Assembly (NCBI RefSeq): GCF_008064665.1
Contig: NZ_VRZA01000005.1
Span: 124,001 to 188,000 of the forward strand
Reading direction: 5' to 3'
DNA from: Parahaliea maris
Lineage (GTDB): Bacteria > Pseudomonadota > Gammaproteobacteria > Pseudomonadales > Halieaceae
Length of the DNA: 64,000 bases
A program made the position numbers and the translations under genes. How positions within the stretch are numbered: position 1 is the stretch's first letter; each line of letters opens with the position of its first letter. Under the pieces are notes generated by a model that was given only the letters and a program-made list of their open reading frames with translations, searched no databases and was not told the DNA's origin. This document shows positions 39,560 through 47,318 of this stretch, one piece after another.

Positions 39560-40084
39560 TCAGTTCTGGCCAGGCAGGTAAGCAGCGTGTATTGCCAGCA
39601 TTTTCTTGACGCCGTCGGCGACATGCGTGGTCGACATCGTAGACCCGGAAATGATGGGAACTCTATCCCGGGGGCGCCATTTACCCACCCGCGCCTCGGA
39701 TAGCTGCGCCCGCCATTCAACGGTAAACAGGTTATCGCAGAAGCCCTCGGCGCAGGTCAGGATTTCAAGGCCGACGATTTCGCCTGCCTGGTTGATACCT
39801 ACCATGTAGGAGACGATGTCAGCCAATCCGTACACCTGGTCGAGAAAAAGCCAGTCTCCCTCCTGGGTTCTCCAGGCTTTTACGTTGGGTCGAAAAGCCG
39901 GGACGTCGAACTCTCGCTTCAGTTGCGCAAAATCTGTCGAGGGGATAGTGAAGTCCGCCGGCGAAAGGCTGGCGTCCGGATAGATCTTGTTTCCGGCCTC
40001 TTCCACCGTTTGCAGATCCACGGCCGCAGCAGAAACCGCCACGACCGCGGACATCACGGGGGCCAGATGGAATTTGAATTTCAA
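39560..40084 (-). CDS. Secreted FMN-binding domain protein
   Basis: A 174-residue protein with a signal peptide and an FMN-binding domain like those of NqrC/RnfG. The flavinylation motif S-G-S-T (146-149, in IISGSTMSTTHVADGVKKML) is where ApbE would attach FMN to Thr149. A CAEGFC pair of cysteines (about 111-116) may form a disulfide. Expected role: periplasmic one- or two-electron carrier. An ApbE gene lies at 44800 and a fumarate-reductase-like flavoprotein at 42927, so it may pass electrons to that enzyme. It is the last gene of the operon with methyltransferase 2. Confidence 0.85.
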   Translation of the reverse strand: MKFKFHLAPVMSAVVAVSAAAVDLQTVEEAGNKIYPDASLSPADFTIPSTDFAQLKREFDVPAFRPNVKAWRTQEGDWLFLDQVYGLADIVSYMVGINQAGEIVGLEILTCAEGFCDNLFTVEWRAQLSEARVGKWRPRDRVPIISGSTMSTTHVADGVKKMLAIHAAYLPGQN

Positions 40085-40117
40085 AATCCAGGACCCAACA
40101 TCGACGTTGAAAGCCGG

Positions 40118-41320
40118 CTAGACACGCTCAAAGTGTCGTATGCCGAAGCCGCGCATTGCAGCCTGCGCATCCTTGACCTGCCTGAAATCCCGTTTGGCAA
40201 TTTCGGCTGTAAAGTCTATCGAGTGGTACTCCATCGACCAGACTTCATTGTTCCACCGGTGGTCGTACCAGCGGCCGAACATACCGCGAGGCGTAGAGGT
40301 AGTACCGCCCGAGATGAAGTCCAGCGGGTAATAAACACCGCCCGGACGGGTGATACGCTCAACTTCTGCAACGACCTGCCGCGTTACTTGTGCGGGCATT
40401 TCATGGTGAGCGATAAAACTCGTCACCATATCGAAGTAACCATCCGGGAACTGGGTCTGCTCGGCTACACTCTGTATAAAGTTCACGGGTATTCCGAGAT
40501 TATTGGCACGCATATGTGAATAACGCACCATCGGGCCGCCGGCGTCCAGCCCCCACACTTCAGCGTCGGGGAAGCGCGCTTTCAGGGCCATCGCGAACTG
40601 ACCCACCCCGGTGCCATAGTCCAGGATTCGACGCACCTTGCCGTCTTTCGGCAGTGGCATACGATGGGCGACTTCACGGTGAATTTCGTCCTGTTCGTTG
40701 TGCCCTCGGGTACCAAACCAGAAACTGTTGGTGCCGTAGTGGTAAAGGTGACCGGCAAAGGGATCGCCGACATAGCCGCCAGGCTGAATATGAATTTCGT
40801 GTTTGACGTGATCAGGCAACGCTGACTGGGAGGCCAGCAGTTCCAGGCTGCCGGGGCCCGACTTATCGGCCGCTTCCATTTGTGAAAGATAGAAATCGGC
40901 GTTCTGATGGTAGTGGTCCTGCAGGTTCTTCCAGGTCACTCGCTGGTTCGCGAGCCAGGATTTATGCATCAGCCCGATATTGGGGTCGAGATCAACCAGT
41001 GCCCGCAGCTCGTCGATACTGATCTTGGATGTCGGATCCACGCCCTCGCGCTGTATCAGGCGCTCAAACATGTCCTCGGAGACCTGGCGGTAGGAGCGCC
41101 GGTTAAGCACACGGTATCCCTTGGTGTAGTCCTGGCGACTTTCGACATCGAGTTCACCCAGCCGGACATGACGGCCATCCGCACCTCGCAAGCCGCCATC
41201 GGCCGCAAGTTGGGCGGCTTCGGCAGCAAGCACCGACTTCGATTTCAGCATTGAACCCATACCTACAGCAGCAGCAACGCCAACCGTAGACAACCCGAGC
41301 AACTCACGCCTATCCAACAT
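40118..41320 (-). CDS. Class I SAM-dependent methyltransferase-like protein (2) with Tat signal
   Basis: A 400-residue paralogue of the methyltransferase at 27410. It begins with LDRRELLGLSTVGVAAAVGMG, a good Tat signal, with a likely cleavage near VLAAEA. The Rossmann domain has ILDYGTGVG (232-240), EVWGLDAGGPMVRYSHMRA and GYFDMVTSFIAHHE. A SAM enzyme in the periplasm is unexpected because SAM is cytoplasmic, so the fold may have lost methyltransfer, bind another ligand, or the signal may serve for membrane tethering. It lies between the small partner gene and the FMN-binding protein gene. Confidence 0.82.
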   Translation of the reverse strand: MLDRRELLGLSTVGVAAAVGMGSMLKSKSVLAAEAAQLAADGGLRGADGRHVRLGELDVESRQDYTKGYRVLNRRSYRQVSEDMFERLIQREGVDPTSKISIDELRALVDLDPNIGLMHKSWLANQRVTWKNLQDHYHQNADFYLSQMEAADKSGPGSLELLASQSALPDHVKHEIHIQPGGYVGDPFAGHLYHYGTNSFWFGTRGHNEQDEIHREVAHRMPLPKDGKVRRILDYGTGVGQFAMALKARFPDAEVWGLDAGGPMVRYSHMRANNLGIPVNFIQSVAEQTQFPDGYFDMVTSFIAHHEMPAQVTRQVVAEVERITRPGGVYYPLDFISGGTTSTPRGMFGRWYDHRWNNEVWSMEYHSIDFTAEIAKRDFRQVKDAQAAMRGFGIRHFERV

Positions 41321-41371
41321 GATCTATCTCTCCACTATCAATTCAGTCAACAGAATCCCGGGATCCCGAGG

Positions 41372-41710
41372 CTATTTTCTGGAAAACCTGGCCGAAGCAG
41401 GTACGTGACTCTGGAAGCCCAGCGGCCCCATCGCCAGCGCCAGGAAACGGTCCCGGTCCTCCTCCCAGGCCTCCACTTCAGCGGCACTCGGCTGGTATCG
41501 CTCAATTTCTTCCTGAGAAATGCCCTTCTTGGCCAGTACGGCCTCCAGTACCTTGGTGCGACGCTTGCATGCCCACACCTCCGATCCCAGAGCGACAAGG
41601 CAATTCACGACGTTGTCCAGTACCGGATTGCCGAGAAACATGGCTTCGTCGATATCGGATTTTATGGGTTCAGCGGTATAGGTTTCGCGACCTTCCGGAA
41701 TTTCCTTCAT
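41372..41710 (-). CDS. Small helical partner protein of methyltransferase 2
   Basis: A 112-residue protein of unknown function. Its middle (CLVALGSEVWACKRRTKVLEAVLAKKG) resembles the 124-residue protein next to methyltransferase 1. Gene order differs: here it precedes the methyltransferase by 51 bases. No signal peptide is seen, so if it binds the Tat-exported methyltransferase it would do so before export, perhaps as a proofreading chaperone; that is speculation. The 296 bases upstream (41711-42006) contain no gene that I can support. Confidence 0.72.
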   Translation of the reverse strand: MKEIPEGRETYTAEPIKSDIDEAMFLGNPVLDNVVNCLVALGSEVWACKRRTKVLEAVLAKKGISQEEIERYQPSAAEVEAWEEDRDRFLALAMGPLGFQSHVPASARFSRK

Positions 41711-42006
41711 TTGCCGTAATCTCCATTCAATAACTCAGGTATTTGTGGCACACATGCAATGCTTGAATCTGTTTCTTGCTCTACCCCTACCTTGTTGAGT
41801 CTATAATACGGAAGAGCCGATAGTGGCCGGATTCCGTCAATCATCCTCATACGTATGACTGATTTGCACACCAACTCAACTATTACTCAATCGTGACTTC
41901 TGCGCCCACTACCCGGACTCCCGCGCAGTAAAAATCGCCGCTGTGGCAGTTGCCATGAACAGGGGGATCCAGGCATCACCAAAAGCACTGGGAACGGTGC
42001 AGCCGC

Positions 42007-42912
42007 TTACAGATTGGCGCAAATACTTCTGACCTTGTTACAGATCATCTCTGCTTCCGCGGTTCTGATCGAGCGATTCATATAAACGATGCCCGCAGGC
42101 CAGGAGAGCTTCCTGGTCGACCCGAAGATCTTCACCAGTTTCTCCTTCTCCATGAGTTGATCGCCCACCGACTTGGGCAGGAAGGCCGCGAACTGATGAT
42201 CGATCATCGCACTGATGATCAATTCCACACTATCAGATCGCAGACTGACATCAGGTACGGGCAGTTCCTTCTCTTCAAAGTACCGCCTGAAGAACGTCTC
42301 GTACTGCTCACCCAGCGGCAAGACCCAATTCAAGCGGGAGATCCAGCTTCCCAGGGGCCTGTTCCCTTTCAGCAGGGCATGGTCCTCGCGAATATAGATC
42401 GAGAGCGCGGTGGAATCGTCGAGCAGCGTTTCTACGTATAGATCCGGGCTGTCGATATCATTGGGGATAATGGAAAAAGCCAGGTCGATCTCGCCATTGC
42501 GCAAGCGCGGCACCAGGTCATACATAAAGCCCTGGTGCACGGTGACAGACAACTCAGGAACCTGCTTCAAGGTTGAGAATATGGCTGAAGGCAGGATCTG
42601 GTTAACAAAGAGCCGGCTCGCACCGATGTGCAACTCACGGGCGCTCTTTCTCAGCTGTGATTCCAGGTCCGATTCTGCAACCGAAACATAGCTGAGAATC
42701 CTCTCGGCATGCTCCTTTAGCGTCTCCCCGGCAGGGGTCAACTTGATACCATTGGACGTCCGCAGCAGTAGTTGCGCACCAACGGACGCCTCAAGCGTCT
42801 GCAAGCTGCGAGTCAGCGCCGACTGCGTAATATTCTGGCTTTCTGCGGCCCGTTTGACCTGGCCGTATGTGGCGACCGCAAGAAAATATTTTAGTCGCTT
42901 GACGTCCAGCAT
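42007..42912 (-). CDS. LysR-family transcriptional regulator (2)
   Basis: A 301-residue LysR protein. HTH at about 1-60 (LKYFLAVATYGQVKRAAESQNITQSALTRSLQTLE), effector domain about 90-295. It is encoded 14 bases downstream of the fumarate-reductase-like flavoprotein on the same strand, so it is co-transcribed with it rather than divergent. It probably controls that operon. The ATG at 42912 is the natural start of the family. Confidence 0.9.
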   Translation of the reverse strand: MLDVKRLKYFLAVATYGQVKRAAESQNITQSALTRSLQTLEASVGAQLLLRTSNGIKLTPAGETLKEHAERILSYVSVAESDLESQLRKSARELHIGASRLFVNQILPSAIFSTLKQVPELSVTVHQGFMYDLVPRLRNGEIDLAFSIIPNDIDSPDLYVETLLDDSTALSIYIREDHALLKGNRPLGSWISRLNWVLPLGEQYETFFRRYFEEKELPVPDVSLRSDSVELIISAMIDHQFAAFLPKSVGDQLMEKEKLVKIFGSTRKLSWPAGIVYMNRSIRTAEAEMICNKVRSICANL

Positions 42913-42926
42913 GATGGGGCACCGAA

Positions 42927-44453
42927 TCAGGTTTTAAGGGGAATAATATCCTGTCCGAGCATGCGGCCAAAGGTAATTGCCGGTGTTACCTGCATACCGC
43001 CACAATACGAACGCCCCATTGTAGCCCCTGCACCGATCACTTCTCCAGCCGCATAAAGTCCGGGTACCGGTTGCCCGTCGCGGCGAATAACCTCCAGCTT
43101 GTCATTCACTGCGATTCCCGCAAACGTAACCAGTTGCCAGCTCTGCAAGCGAACGGCATAGAAGGGTGCCTTAGCCAGTGGCAGTGGCATGTGCTTCCGG
43201 CCGAAGCGATCGCTGCCGGACGACTGTCCGCGGTTATACTCAGCCAGGGTTGCAACCGCTTTATCCCCGTCAAACCCAGCGAGTTGACCCAACTCGGGGA
43301 GTGAGTCTGCTTTATCGAAAAAAGCCGTTCCGTTGTCAAACGCCTCTTTCAGTTTTTCCCTATCAAATCTGCGCGAAAAATACAGGGCGTACTCGGGATT
43401 CTGCAGCATCTCGTCATCCCAGACCAGCCAGCAGCGCTCGTCGGTCTGCCCCAGGAGAGCCTGCTCATGCGCGTCATGGCTGGGTACATCTTCAGCCATG
43501 AACCGCTCACCTTCGGTATTAATGAAAATACCCAGTGGGGGATTGTGGGGAGGCCAGGGCCGGTGCGTGGTGAGTTTCCCGCTGGGGTAGTCGTCGCTGG
43601 TGAGCACAGCTCCGAACAGTGGCAGGTGATGTTCCATGCCCCTGATATAGCCACCCGCGGAGACACCGAGGGAAAGGCCGTGCCCCTGACTCATGGGGTA
43701 CGTACAGTTACAGTAGCGCTTGTTGCCTTCCAGCTCTTCAAACAGCTTGTCGTTGGCGGAATAGCCCCCGGAGGTCAACACGACACTCTGGGCAATATGC
43801 TGCCGGGCGACACCATCCGCATCGACGGATTCAACACCGGTAACGCTCCCGCTCTCGTCCTGAATCAGTGCCGTCGCGCGGGTCTGTAACATTACCTCGA
43901 CCTGCTGGCTGTCGATATGAGGCTGCAGCTGCCCCATCATTACATTCAGCACATCGATACCCATCTTGGGGGCCCAGGCATAACGTGGCTTGCTGTAGGG
44001 GTCGTGGCCATAGGCGATGGTCGGCATGTCCGGAAGCAGTTCCAGACCACTGTCCATCAACCAGTCGAAGGTGGCAGCTGCGTTGAACACAGCAAGCCGG
44101 ATAATATCCTGATTACCCGTATTCTTGCTGATTTTCATAATGTCCGCGAAATGCTCTTCCGGGGTATCCTCTATGCCTTTTTCTTCCTGCAGCTTGGTGC
44201 CCGCCGCACTCAATTGCGCAGAGGAAAGATACAGCGTACCACCGAGAGCACCCGCAGCCTCCAGGATCAGAACCTTCGCCCCCCGTTGTGCGGCAAAAAT
44301 AGCGGCGGGAATTCCGGCCGTTCCACCACCGACCACAATAAGGTCCCACGACCCGGCCGGTTCAGCATGAGCGACCCCATCACGCAAGGCCAGGCTTGCG
44401 GCTGCGGTTGTTCCAGCAACGGAAAGAAACTGCCTTTTAGTCAGCTTGGCCAA
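42927..44453 (-). CDS. FAD-binding fumarate-reductase-like flavoprotein, Tat-exported
   Basis: A 508-residue protein of the FAD_binding_2 family (fumarate reductase, urocanate reductase, ketosteroid dehydrogenase relatives). The Tat-like signal has Lys-Arg instead of Arg-Arg (TKRQFLSVAGTTAAAS). FAD motif DLIVVGGGTAGIPAAIFAAQ, GGTLYLSSAQ, and C-terminal AAGEVIGAGATMGRSYCGGMQ. It probably reduces or dehydrogenates a C=C or C-C bond in the periplasm. Related extracellular reductases receive electrons through covalently bound FMN domains; a separate FMN-binding protein (39560) and ApbE (44800) are encoded nearby. Confidence 0.87.
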   Translation of the reverse strand: MAKLTKRQFLSVAGTTAAASLALRDGVAHAEPAGSWDLIVVGGGTAGIPAAIFAAQRGAKVLILEAAGALGGTLYLSSAQLSAAGTKLQEEKGIEDTPEEHFADIMKISKNTGNQDIIRLAVFNAAATFDWLMDSGLELLPDMPTIAYGHDPYSKPRYAWAPKMGIDVLNVMMGQLQPHIDSQQVEVMLQTRATALIQDESGSVTGVESVDADGVARQHIAQSVVLTSGGYSANDKLFEELEGNKRYCNCTYPMSQGHGLSLGVSAGGYIRGMEHHLPLFGAVLTSDDYPSGKLTTHRPWPPHNPPLGIFINTEGERFMAEDVPSHDAHEQALLGQTDERCWLVWDDEMLQNPEYALYFSRRFDREKLKEAFDNGTAFFDKADSLPELGQLAGFDGDKAVATLAEYNRGQSSGSDRFGRKHMPLPLAKAPFYAVRLQSWQLVTFAGIAVNDKLEVIRRDGQPVPGLYAAGEVIGAGATMGRSYCGGMQVTPAITFGRMLGQDIIPLKT

Positions 44454-44799
44454 TGTGCCCTACCCTCTTCAGATTGGATGTACGGATGCGCGTAGCTAAT
44501 TCGATAAGTACGGAAACAGCAAAAATACTGTAGAGATTAGATGTAAACAGTTTTAAATATTTAGTCAATCAGGTATGCATGCCATTCATTTCATTCGATT
44601 ACATTACGTGAATACTCATGCAGAAGTATCGACTGGAATGCGCGATATTTTCAGATGTTGGAACGAATTTATTCTTCTCTGGCCAGTATCTCCCGGCATA
44701 ATAAAAATGCATTGCAGGCAATTCCATTGCATACAATAATGCAGACAGAGAAGGAACTTTTTCTCGTCAACCCGCTCCATCTCCCACCCCGACCAAGCG
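44454..44799. promoter_or_regulatory. AT-rich divergent spacer between flavoprotein and apbE
   Basis: 346 bases much richer in A+T than the surrounding genes, with no coding frame that I can support. It must hold the promoters of the flavoprotein operon (minus) and apbE operon (plus). TGCATTGC-type repeats (ATGCATTGCAGG, CCATTGCATAC) occur near 44708-44740, but no clear operator can be named. Confidence 0.4.
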
Positions 44800-45711
44800 A
44801 TGCACACAGCGAAAAATCAGACGACTCCTTGTGAGACAACCGTTGAATTAAGCATGATGCGCCCGATGCTTGGCACGTTCGTGGAGATATCCGTTACCCA
44901 CTTCGATCCACCCTCCGCCCAACGGGCAATCGATGAGGCCTTCACCGAGATCGACACGATCCACCGCCTGATGAGCTTCCACCGTCCAGGCAGCGACATC
45001 GCCAGACTCAATCAGTGTGCGCACAGGGGCCCTGTCCGGGTCGACCCGCGCACGTACGACGTCCTCGAGTGTGCGCTAGAGATCTCGACCGCATCCTCGG
45101 GAATATTCGATGTAAGTATCGGTAACACGCTTGCAGCGGAGGGCCACTTACCGCGCCACGATGACTGGCCGGCGGCGCATCCAATGGCAAATTTCAGAGA
45201 CATCCTGCTACTGGCTAACGGAGAGGTTGAGTTCTCTCGCGCCCTGTGGGTAGATCTCGGCGGTATTGCCAAAGGTTACGCCGTCGACAGGGCCGCACAC
45301 ATACTTACACAGGCAAACTGCCTGGATGGTCGTGTCAATGCCGGAGGTGAAATACGCGTTTTTGGTGAACGGCAGGAATCGGTCTGTCTCAGGGTACCCA
45401 ATTATCCTGCCACGTCTGTACCCACTATCGAACTGGAGCGTGGGGGGCTGGCGAGTAGCGCCTGCAACTCTGGCCAGGATAGCAGTGCCACTGCCGGCAG
45501 CAGCGCCCACAGACATGGCATTTCACGCAGGCCCCTGCGCGAACAACGCTTTGCATCGGTCGTTAACGAGCGCTGCATGATCGCAGATGCTTTAACAAAG
45601 GTTGTGCTGGCACTTGGCGCCGAGGCGGAGCCGATTCTCGAACAATTCCGGGCGGCATCCGTCATGTACGATTCAAGATCTGGCTGGATTGAAACAGGAC
45701 AGACAACGTGA
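44800..45711 (+). CDS. apbE: FAD:protein FMN transferase ApbE
   Basis: A 303-residue ApbE. MRPMLGTFVEI near the start, LMSFHRPGSDIARLN, GIFDVSIG, LWVDLGGIAKGYAVD, RVNAGGEIRVFG, and the metal-binding end DALTKVVLAL. It transfers FMN from FAD onto Ser/Thr of FMN-binding domains. It lacks an obvious lipoprotein signal, so it may act in the cytoplasm, or the true start may differ (no ribosome site precedes the ATG at 44800; a start near 44856 at MMRPMLG is possible). The natural target in this window is the S-G-S-T protein at 39560. Confidence 0.92.
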   Translation: MHTAKNQTTPCETTVELSMMRPMLGTFVEISVTHFDPPSAQRAIDEAFTEIDTIHRLMSFHRPGSDIARLNQCAHRGPVRVDPRTYDVLECALEISTASSGIFDVSIGNTLAAEGHLPRHDDWPAAHPMANFRDILLLANGEVEFSRALWVDLGGIAKGYAVDRAAHILTQANCLDGRVNAGGEIRVFGERQESVCLRVPNYPATSVPTIELERGGLASSACNSGQDSSATAGSSAHRHGISRRPLREQRFASVVNERCMIADALTKVVLALGAEAEPILEQFRAASVMYDSRSGWIETGQTT

Positions 45712-46163
45712 CACAGAATCCGGTAAAACGTCGAACAGGAAGCCTGTCACCGGCTCGGAAGTGGAGTGCATATACGACCTGTATTGCCGTCTATCTATCC
45801 GGGGCCATTTGGCTGGTGTTTGACTACTTTGTCCGCGTAGAGGACCAGTTCGGCTTCTTCAATCCACATCCTGCCCAGGGCGTATGGCTGATGTTACACG
45901 CTGCGGCGGCACTCCCCCTCATCTGGCTCTTCGGCATGTTCTGGATCGCCCACATCAAGGTTTCGTGGCGTGCGCGGTTGAGCAGAGTATCTGGTGGTGC
46001 ACTGTGGAGCGTGATTGTGTGGCTCGGAATCTCTGGCTATGCACTGTATTACGTAGGCTCTGATCTATGGCGAAGCGTGCTCTCCTATGCACACTGGGTG
46101 GTAGGACTTGCAACGCTGGTAGTCTTCGTACTTCACGTTAGCGCCAGGAAAAGGACTAGCTGA
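45708..46163 (+). CDS. Four-helix membrane protein, possible heme-b quinol oxidoreductase
   Basis: A 151-residue integral membrane protein with four hydrophobic segments. His residues sit in helix 2 and its end (WLMLHAAAALPLIWLFGMFWIAHI) and in helix 4 (YAHWVVGLATLVVFVLHVSARK), suitable as heme ligands in a cytochrome b561/DUF4405-like bundle. GTG at 45708 overlaps the apbE stop (GTGA). The likely job is to pass quinol electrons to the FMN-binding protein or flavoprotein in the periplasm; heme binding is inferred from His placement only. Confidence 0.7.
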   Translation: MTQNPVKRRTGSLSPARKWSAYTTCIAVYLSGAIWLVFDYFVRVEDQFGFFNPHPAQGVWLMLHAAAALPLIWLFGMFWIAHIKVSWRARLSRVSGGALWSVIVWLGISGYALYYVGSDLWRSVLSYAHWVVGLATLVVFVLHVSARKRTS

Positions 46164-46227
46164 GCGCGATGCCGTCGCGCGTAGAAGCATTAACCGATGG
46201 TGTGCGTCCCGCATAGCGGGAAATCCC

Positions 46228-46265
46228 AAAAAAATGGGGTAGGCACAAAGATCTGCGCCTACCCC
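46228..46265 (-). terminator. Intrinsic terminator of the receptor 2 operon
   Basis: A 9-base stem GGGGTAGGC / GCCTACCCC with a 12-base loop; on the minus strand it is followed by A and seven T. It lies 26 bases beyond the hydrolase stop, between convergent operons, and may serve both. Confidence 0.85.
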
Positions 46266-46290
46266 AACCCACTACGAGACCGCAGTTTGA

Positions 46291-47283
46291 CTACTTGGTA
46301 ATGGTACTGTCGAGGAATGCCTTGACGTCCTTGACCGTGGCTTCAGGCCGTCCCAGGTGCATCAGGTGCCCACCGCCTTCATACATGACGAGCTTTACAC
46401 TTTCCGCATTGGTAAGTGCATCCGCGAAAAGCTTTCCTGTCTCAGGTGACAAACCCTTGCCATGTTCACCCCAAAGCACCAGTGACGGCGCCTTCACGTG
46501 ACTGAGAACACGCTGGGGATTACCGCGCTCATACATATTGGTTGCGACGAAGGCTTCACAGTCCCTGCCGATGACATTCCAGTAGTCCGTTTTACGCTGG
46601 ACCATCTCCGGTGTCACCCGGCTGTGATCGTTGATGCCGTCCTTCATCGTGGCTTCCATTTTCTCCGTCGTCCAGGCAACGGGGACAAACGGTTTATTGG
46701 GATCCCGCTTGCGTTCCTTCGTTCCCTTGTGACCGCCGTACTCAATACCCGCCGAATTCTGCAATATCAGCGCATCAACCCGGTCGGTACGCGTTCCCGC
46801 GTAGCGGAAGGCCACCAGCCCGCCGTAGGACGTACCGGCAATCGTAAAGTGCTCGATTCCGAGATTGTCCATCAGGCTGTCAACCAGCGTCAGATAGCGA
46901 TCGATCGAGTAATTCCGACTGGGTACGGGACCGGTCAGGCCAAAGGCAGGCAGGTCGAAGCGGATGACGCGGTAAGAGGTGGCAAGCTCCTTCACCCATC
47001 CATCCCAGTCCTTCAGGTCACCGCCCGAGCTGTGAATCAGCAGTACAGCCGGTCCGCTACCCTGGTCCTTGTAGTGGAGGTTGATGCCGTCGTTACCCTC
47101 GAGCCGTATGAACTTCGAATTTTCATCCGCATACTTGGCGACGATTTCCTCCCGGGTAATGGTGCCCGCGGACGGGGCACCACAACTGGGAGTGAAGTCG
47201 GTTGCCGCGGCTGGCAGGCTCAATGCAGACAGTGTCAGCAAACCAGCCAGTGAAAATGCAGAACCTAATTGCAGTTGCTTCAC
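46291..47283 (-). CDS. Secreted alpha/beta hydrolase downstream of receptor 2
   Basis: A 330-residue protein with a Sec signal peptide (about 1-27, PAAA). The alpha/beta-hydrolase core: IHSSGGDLKDW, nucleophile elbow GTSYG (Ser152), LWGEHGKGL with an acid candidate, and EGGGHLMHLGRPE with the catalytic His. Likely a periplasmic esterase or amidase acting on the ligand imported by the receptor encoded 35 bases upstream. It is not closely similar to the other two alpha/beta hydrolases in the window. Confidence 0.9.
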   Translation of the reverse strand: MKQLQLGSAFSLAGLLTLSALSLPAAATDFTPSCGAPSAGTITREEIVAKYADENSKFIRLEGNDGINLHYKDQGSGPAVLLIHSSGGDLKDWDGWVKELATSYRVIRFDLPAFGLTGPVPSRNYSIDRYLTLVDSLMDNLGIEHFTIAGTSYGGLVAFRYAGTRTDRVDALILQNSAGIEYGGHKGTKERKRDPNKPFVPVAWTTEKMEATMKDGINDHSRVTPEMVQRKTDYWNVIGRDCEAFVATNMYERGNPQRVLSHVKAPSLVLWGEHGKGLSPETGKLFADALTNAESVKLVMYEGGGHLMHLGRPEATVKDVKAFLDSTITK

Positions 47284-47318
47284 TCAATTCTCCTTGAACA
47301 GGGTTTATGTCGGCTACC

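Noticed and set aside
44708-44745. TGCATTGC-like repeats in the flavoprotein/apbE spacer as an operator
   Set aside because: The copies are short, unevenly spaced and within AT-rich sequence; not convincing as a defined site.
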